Shown: positions 18,517-28,492, counted from the first letter of the stretch. The stretch: 32,282 bases of DNA from Parcubacteria group bacterium (GCA_012514175.1 JAAZAU010000009.1:1-32282); one strand, 5' to 3'. Translations and numbers: made by a program. Notes: generated by a model from the sequence alone, not told the origin.

Positions 18517-18770
18517 TTCACTAGAAATTTATTTATTAAAATTTCAGACTTAGATTTCAAATTGTCAAAATCTATATAAGAAAATGTTGTAACACAAAAC
18601 ACAAAAATAGTTATGGCTCCCATAAGAAAGGAGGCTGCCATTTTTTTAGGTTGGGTTCCAATACCAAACCTGGTTAAATGATAAATAATAACAAAATTAA
18701 AACCCCAATACACCAAAACAGCCAGTAATGCTAAAAACAAAAATATAATTTTAGGGGTTAGAAAATCCAT
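18513..18770 (-). CDS. Small membrane protein, unknown
   Basis: 85 aa with two or three TM helices; 4-nt overlap with the downstream PH-domain gene. Confidence 0.6.
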   Translation of the reverse strand: MDFLTPKIIFLFLALLAVLVYWGFNFVIIYHLTRFGIGTQPKKMAASFLMGAITIFVFCVTTFSYIDFDNLKSKSEILINKFLVK

Positions 18771-18838
18771 TACTTAAAGTATACAACATTATCAACAACC
18801 CACAAATGACAGCTGTATAAAATGATATAATGTAACAG

Positions 18839-19837
18839 ATGTTAAACAGAATTTTAAAAGGAATAGTAATACTTACTATAATTCCGGTGTTTTTGCCAAT
18901 AACAACTTCCGCACAAATAATAAAATCTTCAGATTTTATAAATGAGCTTGAGGTTTCTGTAAGCCCTGATTATCCTAGACCGAACGAAAAAGCCTATATA
19001 ACTTTGTATATGTATACTAGAGACTTGAATTCCGCAGATATTACTTGGTATCAAGACGGTAAAATTGTTTTGGAAGGCAAAGGCGAGACTAGTTATTCTT
19101 TTAAAACCGCCTCAGCTGGCACAAAAACGAATATAAAAGTTGATGTTAAATTTTTAAATGGAGTTTTATTTACAAAAAGTTTAAGCATAAACCCGGCTTC
19201 TGTAGACTTGGTTTGGGAAGCTAATTCTTATACTCCACCTTTTTACAAAGGCAAAGCTTTACACCCGAGGCAAGGAAATTTGAAAGTTGTAGCTATGCCT
19301 GAGTTTGTTGTTAATGACAAAACAATCCCCCCCGAAAAACTCATTTATAATTGGTCAAACGAAACCAAAGGTTACCAAAATCAATCCGGTTATGGTAAAA
19401 ATTCTTTGATAGTAGAAGGATCAATTCTTGGGCAAAGCAACACCGTTAAAGTTTTGGTAACAGACCCCGTAACCAATTTGACCGCTCAAAACTCCATAAA
19501 AATTACCCCAACCGATCCTCAAATAGTTTTTTATAAAAACGACCCATATTATGGTTATATTTTTGATTCAGCTCTTATAAATTCGTTTAACTTAACTTCA
19601 GAAGAGGTTCAAATCTTAGCAGTCCCTTATTATTTCACCAAAGAAAAAGATAGTGATCTAAAATATAATTGGAAGCTTAATAACCAAACCATTTCGGCTT
19701 TAACCGGTTCAAGAATAGCTATCTTCAAAAAACCAGAATCACAAGAAGGTTGGTCTTCCGTTTCTTTGGAAATCACAAATTTAAACCGAATATTACAACA
19801 AACCAAAAGTAGTCTGGTTATGAATTTCACAAAATAA
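18839..19837 (+). CDS. Secreted/membrane protein with Ig-like repeats
   Basis: Signal peptide ILKGIVILTIIPVFLPITTSAQ; beta-rich Ig-like segments (NEKAYITLYMYTRDLNSADITWYQDGKIV; LIYNWSNETKGYQNQSGYGKNSLIVEG). Confidence 0.65.
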   Translation: MLNRILKGIVILTIIPVFLPITTSAQIIKSSDFINELEVSVSPDYPRPNEKAYITLYMYTRDLNSADITWYQDGKIVLEGKGETSYSFKTASAGTKTNIKVDVKFLNGVLFTKSLSINPASVDLVWEANSYTPPFYKGKALHPRQGNLKVVAMPEFVVNDKTIPPEKLIYNWSNETKGYQNQSGYGKNSLIVEGSILGQSNTVKVLVTDPVTNLTAQNSIKITPTDPQIVFYKNDPYYGYIFDSALINSFNLTSEEVQILAVPYYFTKEKDSDLKYNWKLNNQTISALTGSRIAIFKKPESQEGWSSVSLEITNLNRILQQTKSSLVMNFTK

Positions 19838-19838
19838 A

Positions 19839-20732
19839 ATGAAGAAGAAAATACTTAACGTATTAATACTGAGCCTCATTATTATCTTAAGCGTGCCTGT
19901 TTTTAGTTATGCCCAAGAAACAGAAGATGGTTATATCTTTTTGGCCCCATTAGCAGGTTTAAAGAAAGTGTCACGTGATCACGCTTTACAAGAATACATT
20001 CCTTTTATTTTTAAATTGCTCATAGGTTTGTCAGCAGTTTTTGCTGTCTTGTCTATAGTTGTTGGAGGTTTTCAATATATTTCAACAGATGCTTTTCAAA
20101 AGAAAAGTGAAGGAAAGGCTAGAATCAAGAATTCTATTTTGGGACTAATTTTAGTGATAGGGTCTTGGTTAATTTTACACACCATAAACCCCGACTTACT
20201 TGAAATAAATCTAGAATTGGAAACCCCCGTTATGGAAGAGATGCCAGAATCCTCTGGATCATTAAGACCGGGTGGATCTAGAGTAGCAACAGGGGCTGAT
20301 TTATTATCCGGAACAAGCCTGGCGGCTGACGAAAGCATAAGAAAACAACTTGAATCTGCTGGTATAAAGATTAATAACCCACCTTGTACCGCGGATAGAA
20401 CTTCCAATTGCACAAATTTAAATGGATTACCTCAGTCCACTATTATAACCCTAGCTGCTTTAAAATTGGATTGCTCAAACTACCACGGGTCAGATTGCCC
20501 AATCGTAATTACAGCTGGCACAGAAACATCTTTACATAACAAAGGAACTGCACACAGACCAGGAAATGGTGTGATAGACCTAAGACCAACCCCTAAACTC
20601 AACGCTTATTTAGGAAACACTTCTCCAAAAGATGGTGAACAAATTGTTAAAAATGGTTTTAAGTTTACTTACGAAGTGATCGGCTCAAATCCTGCAAGCA
20701 CAGCCGACCATTGGCACGTAGTAACTCAATAA
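19839..20732 (+). CDS. T4SS pilin-like (VirB2/TrbC-like) protein fused to M15 peptidase-like domain
   Basis: Signal peptide plus two-TM pilin-like core FIFKLLIGLSAVFAVLSIVVGGFQYISTDAFQKKSEGKARIKNSILGLILVIGSWLILHTINPDLL. C-terminus SLHNKGTAHRPGNGVIDL...DHWHV resembles M15 zinc ligands. Confidence 0.65.
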   Translation: MKKKILNVLILSLIIILSVPVFSYAQETEDGYIFLAPLAGLKKVSRDHALQEYIPFIFKLLIGLSAVFAVLSIVVGGFQYISTDAFQKKSEGKARIKNSILGLILVIGSWLILHTINPDLLEINLELETPVMEEMPESSGSLRPGGSRVATGADLLSGTSLAADESIRKQLESAGIKINNPPCTADRTSNCTNLNGLPQSTIITLAALKLDCSNYHGSDCPIVITAGTETSLHNKGTAHRPGNGVIDLRPTPKLNAYLGNTSPKDGEQIVKNGFKFTYEVIGSNPASTADHWHVVTQ

Positions 20733-20742
20733 CAAAATTAAA

Positions 20743-21999
20743 ATGAAAAAAATACTTTTAATAATAGGAATATTAGCAATATTAGGAACAGCGGTATTTT
20801 TTATACTAAATTCCACACCAACAAGCGAAGAAGGTGAGAGTCGTATTGGTTTTTCTATAAGAAACTATATTCCTTTTGGAAAAGGTGAAGAACCAGACTT
20901 AGATGATGACGACACAACTCCAATTAGCGACGATGCAAACCAAATTAGCGACACACCATATTTAGATGACCAAAAAATTCCTAGACTGAGAAAAATATCA
21001 AATGAACCTGTGGCTGGAGCTGTGATATTTAACACAGGCACCAGTAGTGTTGTAAGATTTATAGAGAAGGGAACTGGTAATATTTATGAAGCCAAATCTG
21101 ACACCACAACTATCACCAGACTAACCAACACAACCATACCGAAAGTAATTAGAGCCTTTTGGTTACCTAATGGTTCTGGACTCTTAGCTCAAACCATACC
21201 ATCTGAATATGAAATAGTAGAAACTAGTTTTATAAAACTCACCAAAAACACAGCCACGAGTAGTAGTGAGGAAAATCTAACTCCTTTTAGGGTGGTTACC
21301 AGCAAATTACCGACTGATATTAAAGAAATATCCGTAAAACCCGACAGTTCTAAGATTTTTTATTACGTTATTAACAAATCACATTCAGATTGGTATATTT
21401 CAAACCCTGATGGCACGGGTAGCAACCTAGTAGCTTCTAATGCTCTTACAGAATGGCTCCCTAAATGGCTCTCGGGTAATAAAATTTCAATGCAAACCAA
21501 AAGCAGTTCTGGTAGTTTAGGTTATTCTTATGTTTTTGATGTTTCAGATGGAAGTTTAAAAAAAGCAGGCTCAGGTTTTTGGGGAATTTCTGCCAATTTA
21601 AAAAATGATGGATCAAAAAGTTTGGTGTCTAGCGGTCGTTCATTTCCAGAATTATACATTCAAGACAACGATGACAATTCTTTAGAAAAAATGTGGGTAA
21701 AAACTTTGGCAGAAAAGTGCCTTTGGGGTAATAAAAACAATTTAATATATTGCGCAATACCAGAACAAATACCAAACGGCAACTATCCTGATGTTTGGTA
21801 TAAAGGTTTAGTATCAACTGAAGATTTTATAGGAAAGTTTGATATAGATAATGATATTTATTACAATTTAGCCAACCTAACCTCTCTTTCTGGAGAAAAA
21901 ATTGATGTAATAGATATAAGTATGTCTCCAGACCAAACCCACATTATATTCAAAAATAAAATTGATGGCTTTTTGTGGATGCTCAGAATAGAAGAATAA
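20743..21999 (+). CDS. Membrane-anchored beta-propeller-like (TolB/WD40-type) protein
   Basis: N-terminal TM IIGILAILGTAVFFILNSTP; repeated propeller-like motifs (IRAFWLPNGSGLLAQT, EISVKPDSSKIFYYV, DISMSPDQTHIIFKN). Confidence 0.65.
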   Translation: MKKILLIIGILAILGTAVFFILNSTPTSEEGESRIGFSIRNYIPFGKGEEPDLDDDDTTPISDDANQISDTPYLDDQKIPRLRKISNEPVAGAVIFNTGTSSVVRFIEKGTGNIYEAKSDTTTITRLTNTTIPKVIRAFWLPNGSGLLAQTIPSEYEIVETSFIKLTKNTATSSSEENLTPFRVVTSKLPTDIKEISVKPDSSKIFYYVINKSHSDWYISNPDGTGSNLVASNALTEWLPKWLSGNKISMQTKSSSGSLGYSYVFDVSDGSLKKAGSGFWGISANLKNDGSKSLVSSGRSFPELYIQDNDDNSLEKMWVKTLAEKCLWGNKNNLIYCAIPEQIPNGNYPDVWYKGLVSTEDFIGKFDIDNDIYYNLANLTSLSGEKIDVIDISMSPDQTHIIFKNKIDGFLWMLRIEE

Positions 22000-22008
22000 T
22001 TAGGAAAA

Positions 22009-22731
22009 TTAAGAAAGGGAAGTTTTTTTAATTTTTCTCCTAATACAAGCTTCTTGAATAAGGCTGGTGATGTTGCTCACAAACCAATACAAGGCTATTA
22101 TGGCCGATATTTTCCAAGAGATAAAGAATACCATAAACGGCATAGTGTATTTCATTTGTTTAGCCATAATTTGAGAAAAATCTTCTTTTACTACACCAGA
22201 AACAGGTTTATTTTGAGTGCTTTTAGAAGCTAGTTGCATCTGTAAAAAACTTGAGACTGCTGCTAAAATAGCTAAAAAGACGCTTTTTTGGGAAACATCA
22301 ATAATACCTAAAAATTGCATTGAAATCGCTTCTGGTATTTTTACAAAAGAATACAACATACTTGTATCAACAACCGGCAACCCTGATTTATAGAATATGT
22401 AGTAAAGAGAAAAAACGACCGGAATTTGAATTATTATAATAAAAATACTAGAAAAGGGGTTGATATTATTAGTTTTATAAAACTCCATAATTTTTAGCGC
22501 CTGTTCTTGTTTGTCTTTATACTTTTCTTTTATTGAAAACAGTTCTGATTCTTTCTCTTTCATTAAAATTTGAGTTACCATCGCTTTTTTAGCAAGAGGG
22601 TAGAGAATTATTTTTACCAAAACCGTAAGAATAACAGCGGCTAAACCGGCATCTATCCAATTTATATTCAAAATAGCAATGAGTGCGTTATAAAGAGGAA
22701 TATAAATTATAGTTTTAAAAAAAGTAATCAT
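22009..22731 (-). CDS. yidC: Membrane protein insertase YidC/Oxa1
   Basis: AGLAAVILTVLVKIILYPLAKKAMVTQILMKEKESELFSIKEKYKDK...KYTMPFMVFFISWKISAIIALYWFVSNITSLIQE; next to rnpA. Confidence 0.92.
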   Translation of the reverse strand: MITFFKTIIYIPLYNALIAILNINWIDAGLAAVILTVLVKIILYPLAKKAMVTQILMKEKESELFSIKEKYKDKQEQALKIMEFYKTNNINPFSSIFIIIIQIPVVFSLYYIFYKSGLPVVDTSMLYSFVKIPEAISMQFLGIIDVSQKSVFLAILAAVSSFLQMQLASKSTQNKPVSGVVKEDFSQIMAKQMKYTMPFMVFFISWKISAIIALYWFVSNITSLIQEACIRRKIKKTSLS

Positions 22732-22737
22732 TTTGTT

Positions 22738-23088
22738 TTATTTATTTCGCTTAGCGAAACTGGTTTTAAGTTTTTTTAAAATTAAAGTTATGTTTGATTC
22801 AATTTCATCGTTATTTTTAGGTAGTTTTTTAAATCTAAAAACAGCAATAATTCCAACTTTTATATCATCTATTTTTTTACTTAAAATCCTATAACTAGTG
22901 CGTCGTATACGATTTCTAACTACAGCGCTTTTAGATATTTTTTTAGACACTGAAAAACAAAAACGACTGTTTGGTTCTTTTGAAAAAACAAACTTGAAGT
23001 TAAATAATTCATTTTCAAGAGTTGTTCCTTCCTTAGAAGACAACAAAGGGAACATTTTTCTAGGAATCCTTTGTTTTTTAGGCAACAT
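22738..23088 (-). CDS. rnpA: Ribonuclease P protein component
   Basis: FCFSVSKKISKSAVVRNRIRRTSYRIL (RnpA signature); between rpmH and yidC. Confidence 0.9.
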   Translation of the reverse strand: MLPKKQRIPRKMFPLLSSKEGTTLENELFNFKFVFSKEPNSRFCFSVSKKISKSAVVRNRIRRTSYRILSKKIDDIKVGIIAVFRFKKLPKNNDEIESNITLILKKLKTSFAKRNK

Positions 23089-23222
23089 TAGACTGATAGT
23101 TTTTTTCTACCTTTTCGTCGACGATTTTTTAAAACCTTAGAACCACCAGCGCTTTTACTACGCTTCAAAAAACCGTGTGTTTTGGCTCTTTTTCTTTTTT
23201 TAGGTTGATATGTAGTTGACAT
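23088..23222 (-). CDS. rpmH: 50S ribosomal protein L34 (absent from the supplied ORF track)
   Basis: Manual translation: [44 protein letters not shown] (44 aa); stop overlaps rnpA start by one nucleotide (TAATG). Confidence 0.95.
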   Translation of the reverse strand: MSTTYQPKKRKRAKTHGFLKRSKSAGGSKVLKNRRRKGRKKLSV

Positions 23223-23378
23223 TGTTTTTTATTAAATCTCTAAAACTTATTAACCACGTGTCAACAGATTATAAACATATTTATGGATAAATACAAGTTC
23301 CATAAATAAAATTTAAATATATAATAACAACTATAAGCTTTAAAAGAATTACTAACTAATATAAATTAATCTCACCCA
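23223..23378. promoter_or_regulatory. oriC: Candidate oriC, rpmH-dnaA intergenic region
   Basis: Divergent rpmH / dnaA; very AT-rich (aaataaaatttaaatatataataac); DnaA-box-like TTATCCATA (complement of ttatggataa at 23281-23290). Confidence 0.5.
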
Positions 23379-24722
23379 ATGGACACTAAGGAACTTTGGG
23401 ACAATGTCCTAACAGAAATAGAATCTTTCGTATCCAAAGCTAATTTTGCGACGTGGTTCAAAGATACAAAAATCTCTGGTTTTGAAGATGGGGTAATTTA
23501 TTTAAGTGTTCCTAACACTTTTGTTCAAGAATGGCTTTTAAAAAAATTTCATAACCTTATATTAAGACTTTTAAGAGAATCTTCAGAATCAATTCTTGCT
23601 TTAGAATACGTTATAAAAGAGGATGTAAAACAAAAAAACCAATATATACCAACAAAATCTTCTTCACCAACTAAAGAACTACCTTTGTCTGAATATTATG
23701 TTAATAAAGAAGATAATTTAAACCCTAGATACACTTTTGAATCCTTTGTGGTTGGTCCATTTAACGAACTTGCTTACGCAGCTGCTCAAGCGGTTATTAA
23801 AAATCCTGGCATAACTTACAATCCCTTCTTTGTATATGGTAATAGTGGTCACGGTAAAACCCATTTAATACAAGCTATAGGTAACGCTGTAAAAGCTATA
23901 GATCCATCAAAAAAAATTTTTTATTTTACTTCTGAAAAGTTTTTAAACGATTATGTAAATTCAGTTCAAACTAATAAAATAGATCAATTTAAAGAAAGAT
24001 ACAGAAAATACGATATGCTTATAATGGATGATGTTCAATTTCTTTCTGGAAAAGAAAAAACTCAAGAAGAACTCTTTCATCTTTTTAATATTATGAAAGA
24101 TAATAATAAGCATATAGTTTTTTCTTGTGATAAACATCCAAATTTTGTAACTGGACTTGAAGATAGGCTTAAATCTCGGTTTGCGGCAGGTATGGTTATA
24201 GATATTCCAGCTCCTGATCATGAATCAAGAGTTGCTATAATAAAATCAAAATGCGCTAGTATAAATCTTTTTATAAGTGATGAAATTGTTGATTATTTAG
24301 CTGATTCAATACGTGGCAACATAAGAGATTTAGAAGGTGTTATAAACCTTATTGTTTGTCAAACAGAAACTAAAAATAAATCTTTAACTTTAAATGAAGT
24401 AAAAGATTTAGTTAAAAACAGTATAAAACAAAAAAAACTTCTTTCTTACAAAGAAGTTGTTAAGATAATTTCTGATTTTTATAAAATTGAAGAAGAATCT
24501 ATTTATAAAAAAACTAGAAAAAAAGAGGTTATAAAACCAAGACAAATAATAATGTATATTTTAAGAGAAGATTTTAATATATCTTATCCATCAATAGGGG
24601 AGAAACTTGGAGGTAGAGATCACACTACAGTTATACATTCTTATGAAAAAATCAAAAAAGAATCAAAAGTTGATATGTTACTTTCAAAAGAGATTCAAGA
24701 AATTCGTTCTATTATTGGTTAA
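23379..24722 (+). CDS. dnaA: Chromosomal replication initiator protein DnaA
   Basis: NPRYTFESFVVGPFNELAYAAAQAVIKNPGITYNPFFVYGNSGHGKTHLIQAIGN...GGRDHTTVIHSYEKI. Confidence 0.97.
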   Translation: MDTKELWDNVLTEIESFVSKANFATWFKDTKISGFEDGVIYLSVPNTFVQEWLLKKFHNLILRLLRESSESILALEYVIKEDVKQKNQYIPTKSSSPTKELPLSEYYVNKEDNLNPRYTFESFVVGPFNELAYAAAQAVIKNPGITYNPFFVYGNSGHGKTHLIQAIGNAVKAIDPSKKIFYFTSEKFLNDYVNSVQTNKIDQFKERYRKYDMLIMDDVQFLSGKEKTQEELFHLFNIMKDNNKHIVFSCDKHPNFVTGLEDRLKSRFAAGMVIDIPAPDHESRVAIIKSKCASINLFISDEIVDYLADSIRGNIRDLEGVINLIVCQTETKNKSLTLNEVKDLVKNSIKQKKLLSYKEVVKIISDFYKIEEESIYKKTRKKEVIKPRQIIMYILREDFNISYPSIGEKLGGRDHTTVIHSYEKIKKESKVDMLLSKEIQEIRSIIG

Positions 24723-24910
24723 TTAAGTGTGGATTGTGTGTTTATTAATTGTGTAATTTCTGTTTCTAAAAAAATGAATTTAGTAGTATGCTTAAAATAA
24801 TAACCTTGATATAAACAGTTTTTAAAAAATTAATTTTATATTTAACCTTTAAAATAAAGCTAAAACAAAGTAATACACTAATCCACAGTCTTAATATAAA
24901 AAATAAATTT
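24723..24910. promoter_or_regulatory. dnaA-dnaN intergenic region with DnaA-box-like 9-mers
   Basis: TAATCCACA at 24879-24887 (8/9 to TTATCCACA) and tgtggattg at 24728-24736 (complement CAATCCACA, 7/9). Confidence 0.45.
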
Positions 24911-26008
24911 ATGAAGTTAGAATGTGAAAAATCAAAAATTGAATTAGCTATTCAAAAAGCTTCAAGATTAGCAAACAAACATCTTACTCTTCCAGTTCTT
25001 TCTTGTGTTTATTTAGATGCTCTAGGGGATAAGTTGGTGATTAAATCAACTAATTTAGATTTAGGTGTAGAAATAAAAGTTAAAGTGAAAATAATAGAGA
25101 GAGGTGTGGTAGCTGTGCCGGCCAATATTTTAGTTGGAGTTTTATCTTCTATAAAAGAAAACAATCTTACTTTTGAAAGTGAAGGTGATAATTTAAAGAT
25201 ATATTCTGGTAAAAATTCAGCTACTATAAAATGTATGCCTTATGATGATTTTCCAAGTATTCCAAGATTGGAAGAAGTAAAATCAATAAAAATTAACTCA
25301 AACGATTTAATGTTAGGTTTTAAATCTGTTTGGTATAGTGCTTCAAATTCAAATATAAAACCAGAGCTTTCTAGTGTTTATATATACAAAGGTGATAATA
25401 ATTTAGTTTTTGTGTCAACAGACTCTTTTCGTTTGGCAGAAAAGAAAATAAATACCAAAATTAGTGATGATTTTCCTCAAATTTTAATACCTTATAAAAA
25501 TGTAGCAGAAATAGTAAAATTTTTTGAAGATTATAATGGTGATATTAATATAATTTTTGAAAAAAATCAGGCTGCTTTTATTAATGATGAAATTTATATA
25601 GTTTCAAGATTGATTGACGGTAATTTTCCTGATTATAAACAAATAATACCAAAAACATTTATTACTTCAGCCACCATCTTAAAAAATGATTTTTTAAACT
25701 CATTAAAAGCTTCAAATGTTTTTTCAGATTCATCAAATCAAGTTAAATTAAAAATTGAGGCAAATGATAAATCTCTTAAAGTTGAATCAAAAAATAATGA
25801 TATTGGAGAATATAAAGAATCTATAAACGCTACTGTTTCTGGTGAGGGGATAGAGCTTAATTTTAACAATCGTTATATAGTGGATTGTATGCAATCTATA
25901 CTATCAGAAAGTTTAACACTTAATTTCGCTGGTGTAGGTAAAGCTCTTGTTATAACTGGAGCTACAGATAAAAGTTTCTTATATATAGTGATGCCGATGA
26001 ATCGTTAG
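24911..26008 (+). CDS. dnaN: DNA polymerase III beta subunit (sliding clamp)
   Basis: MKLECEKSKIELAIQKASRLANKHLTLPVLSCVYL...STDSFRLAEKK...GKALVITGATDKSFLYIVMPMNR. Confidence 0.95.
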   Translation: MKLECEKSKIELAIQKASRLANKHLTLPVLSCVYLDALGDKLVIKSTNLDLGVEIKVKVKIIERGVVAVPANILVGVLSSIKENNLTFESEGDNLKIYSGKNSATIKCMPYDDFPSIPRLEEVKSIKINSNDLMLGFKSVWYSASNSNIKPELSSVYIYKGDNNLVFVSTDSFRLAEKKINTKISDDFPQILIPYKNVAEIVKFFEDYNGDINIIFEKNQAAFINDEIYIVSRLIDGNFPDYKQIIPKTFITSATILKNDFLNSLKASNVFSDSSNQVKLKIEANDKSLKVESKNNDIGEYKESINATVSGEGIELNFNNRYIVDCMQSILSESLTLNFAGVGKALVITGATDKSFLYIVMPMNR

Positions 26009-26011
26009 TTT

Positions 26012-26260
26012 ATGTTAAATATAGGTAATTTTTTACAAAAATTTTTAAACCTTGAAAAAGATAATAAATTAAAACTATCTTTAATTACTGAATCTATAAA
26101 AGAAATTACAGGTTTAGATTTAACAACAGAAATGCTTGAAATAAAACAAGATAAATTAAAAATAAATTGTAATCCTGTTTTTCGTAATGAAATTTTTATA
26201 CACAAAAACAAAATAGAAGATGTTTTAAAATCTAAAAAAATTTTTCTTAAATTATATTAA
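26012..26260 (+). CDS. DciA-like (DUF721-like) small protein
   Basis: 82 aa; LKINCNPVFRNEIFIHKNKIEDVLKSK resembles the DUF721/DciA core (KV.SPVWANEL...K..LL..L); directly after dnaN. Confidence 0.5.
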   Translation: MLNIGNFLQKFLNLEKDNKLKLSLITESIKEITGLDLTTEMLEIKQDKLKINCNPVFRNEIFIHKNKIEDVLKSKKIFLKLY

Positions 26261-28413
26261 TAATTTATGATAACTGGTTTATCAGCAGAAAGACCGTGTT
26301 CTTGAGCCCAAACCCGAACACTATATTCCCAACGTTCATATTGAGGATCTAAATTAGGGTTCTCAGGATACTCTCCTCTAGGATTATCTTTATCAACCCA
26401 ATTTAAAATAGAATGAACTCCACCAGTAAGCACTGTTTGATTTAAAGTGGAAGTGGCTAACATACCACCTTGCCAAATACCTTGTAATACAGGTTTTAAA
26501 GTATTTTGATCTTCTATTAAAGGTTCTTCAAATTGCTCATTTGGTATTCTTGCTAAAACTTGATCCATAAAAGCTCTCCATATTGGCGCCACAATAAATC
26601 CAGCAACTTTTTTTTGCATTGCAGAGTTATCATTATTTCCTGCCCAAGCTCCCACAGCAATGTTTGGAGTGTATCCCATTATCCAAGCGTCTTTATAATC
26701 GTTAGTAGTTCCTGTTTTTACAGCCACGTCTCTATTAGGAAAATACAAAGCTGAAGTTTGTCCAAACGAAGGTGCTCTAGCAACGTTATCAGAGAGAATA
26801 CTTGAAATTTTTAAAGCAACTTCTTTATCTAAAACTTGTTTTGGATTGGGTTCGTGTTTCTCAAGAGTTTCTCCGGTTTTGTCTTTTATTTCAATAATAG
26901 GAGAAAGGTTGGTTTTTATACCATTGTTAGCAAAAACTCCGTAAGCACCAGTAAGTTCAAGTGGGGTGACTTCGCCGCCTCCAAGCACCAAAGTAAGACC
27001 ATAATTACCTTTATTGTTTATGGATTCAATACCCATATCTCTCGCGAGTCTTATTGATTCATTTAAACCAGCTAAATACAAAACTTTAACCGATGGTATG
27101 TTGAGTGATTGAGCTAAAGCACTTCTTAAAGTTACAGGACCTCTAAAAACCCCATCATAGTTGTCTGGTGCGTAACAACCACCACTCATAGTGAGATTTT
27201 GAGGCGCGCAATTGGTAGAAAATTGAGTTTTTAAGTCAAACACTACTGTTTCTGGAGTGTATCCTTTTAGAAAAGCTTGTGAATAAACGAAGGGTTTAAA
27301 GGTTGACCCTGGTTGTCTTTTAGCGGTAGTTACATTAAAAGCACCATCTATTTCCTTATCAAAATAATCTCTTGAACCAACCATAGTTAAAATTTCTCCA
27401 TTTTTTGGATTTATAGCAACTAAAGCGGCATTTTCAGCATTGAATTTTTCTTTGTTTTCCATTGCGTAATCATAAGCTATTTTTTCTCCTATTGATTGCA
27501 AACTGTAATCTAAAGAGGTTATAACCCTCAAACCACCACTGTCTATCAAATCTGCGCCATATTTTTTATTTATGTAGTCTAAAACATAAAATACAAAATG
27601 AGGAGCTTTAATGCTGGTGTCTCCTTTGTTTATAAAAGTTACCTCCTCTTTTTTTGCGTCATTATATTCTTCATCGTCTATAAAATTATTTTCCAACATT
27701 TCTTTTAGAACTAAGTTTTTTCTGTCATCCAACTTGTCTTTATTTTTTCCGTAAGGGGAATAAAAAGTAGGAGCTTTTGGTAAAGCTGCCAAATAAGCTG
27801 CTTCAGCAAGACTGACATCTTTAGAAGATTTACCAAAGAAAGCTTGACTAGCTTCTTCTACACCATAAATTACACCACCATAAGGTATTTCATTGAGATA
27901 CATTGAAAGGATTTCATCTTTGCTAGCCACTTGTTCTAATTTTACAGCCAACACCCACTCTTTTAGTTTTCTAGAAATAAGTTTTTCTGAAGTTAATAAT
28001 GAATTTTTAACAACTTGTTGAGTGATAGTAGAACCTCCTTGGCTAAAATTCAAAGAAAGCATATTTACTAATACAGCTCTAAAAAAAGATAAAGGTTGAA
28101 CACCACGATGTTCATAAAATTCTCTATCTTCTATGGCAATAGTGGCATTTTTTATATTTCTGGATATTTCTTCTATTGGCACAGTGCTTCTTCTTTCGTT
28201 GCCTCCAGTATCGTAAAGAAGAATTTCTCCCGTTCGGTCGTATATTTTGGTTGATTCTATAACTCTCCTTTCTCTGATTGATTCCAGAGTAGGCACTTTA
28301 AACGTGCTTATCCAAACTAAAGATACAGCACTGATTATAAAAAAAGCTGAAAAAACCAACATTATCAATGTTTTGATAGAAAACCTGTTCTTTTTAAAGA
28401 ATTTTTTTACCAT
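26257..28413 (-). CDS. Penicillin-binding protein 1A family (transglycosylase/transpeptidase)
   Basis: ATIAIEDREFYEHRGV, GGSTITQQVVKN, RQPGSTFKPFVYSQAF (SxxK), AVKTGTTNDYKDAWIMGYTP (KTGT). Confidence 0.94.
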   Translation of the reverse strand: MVKKFFKKNRFSIKTLIMLVFSAFFIISAVSLVWISTFKVPTLESIRERRVIESTKIYDRTGEILLYDTGGNERRSTVPIEEISRNIKNATIAIEDREFYEHRGVQPLSFFRAVLVNMLSLNFSQGGSTITQQVVKNSLLTSEKLISRKLKEWVLAVKLEQVASKDEILSMYLNEIPYGGVIYGVEEASQAFFGKSSKDVSLAEAAYLAALPKAPTFYSPYGKNKDKLDDRKNLVLKEMLENNFIDDEEYNDAKKEEVTFINKGDTSIKAPHFVFYVLDYINKKYGADLIDSGGLRVITSLDYSLQSIGEKIAYDYAMENKEKFNAENAALVAINPKNGEILTMVGSRDYFDKEIDGAFNVTTAKRQPGSTFKPFVYSQAFLKGYTPETVVFDLKTQFSTNCAPQNLTMSGGCYAPDNYDGVFRGPVTLRSALAQSLNIPSVKVLYLAGLNESIRLARDMGIESINNKGNYGLTLVLGGGEVTPLELTGAYGVFANNGIKTNLSPIIEIKDKTGETLEKHEPNPKQVLDKEVALKISSILSDNVARAPSFGQTSALYFPNRDVAVKTGTTNDYKDAWIMGYTPNIAVGAWAGNNDNSAMQKKVAGFIVAPIWRAFMDQVLARIPNEQFEEPLIEDQNTLKPVLQGIWQGGMLATSTLNQTVLTGGVHSILNWVDKDNPRGEYPENPNLDPQYERWEYSVRVWAQEHGLSADKPVIINY

Positions 28414-28453
28414 TCTTATATTCTATGTTAAAAAATGAAATTTTGGTAGGGGA

Positions 28454-28492
28454 AAATAAAAATCCACCGAAATTTTTGGTGGATTTTTATTT
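28454..28492 (-). terminator. Intrinsic terminator (bidirectional)
   Basis: aaataaaaatccacc-gaaattttt-ggtggatttttattt, perfect 15-bp stem with T tract on either strand; downstream of the acidic ORF. Confidence 0.8.
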
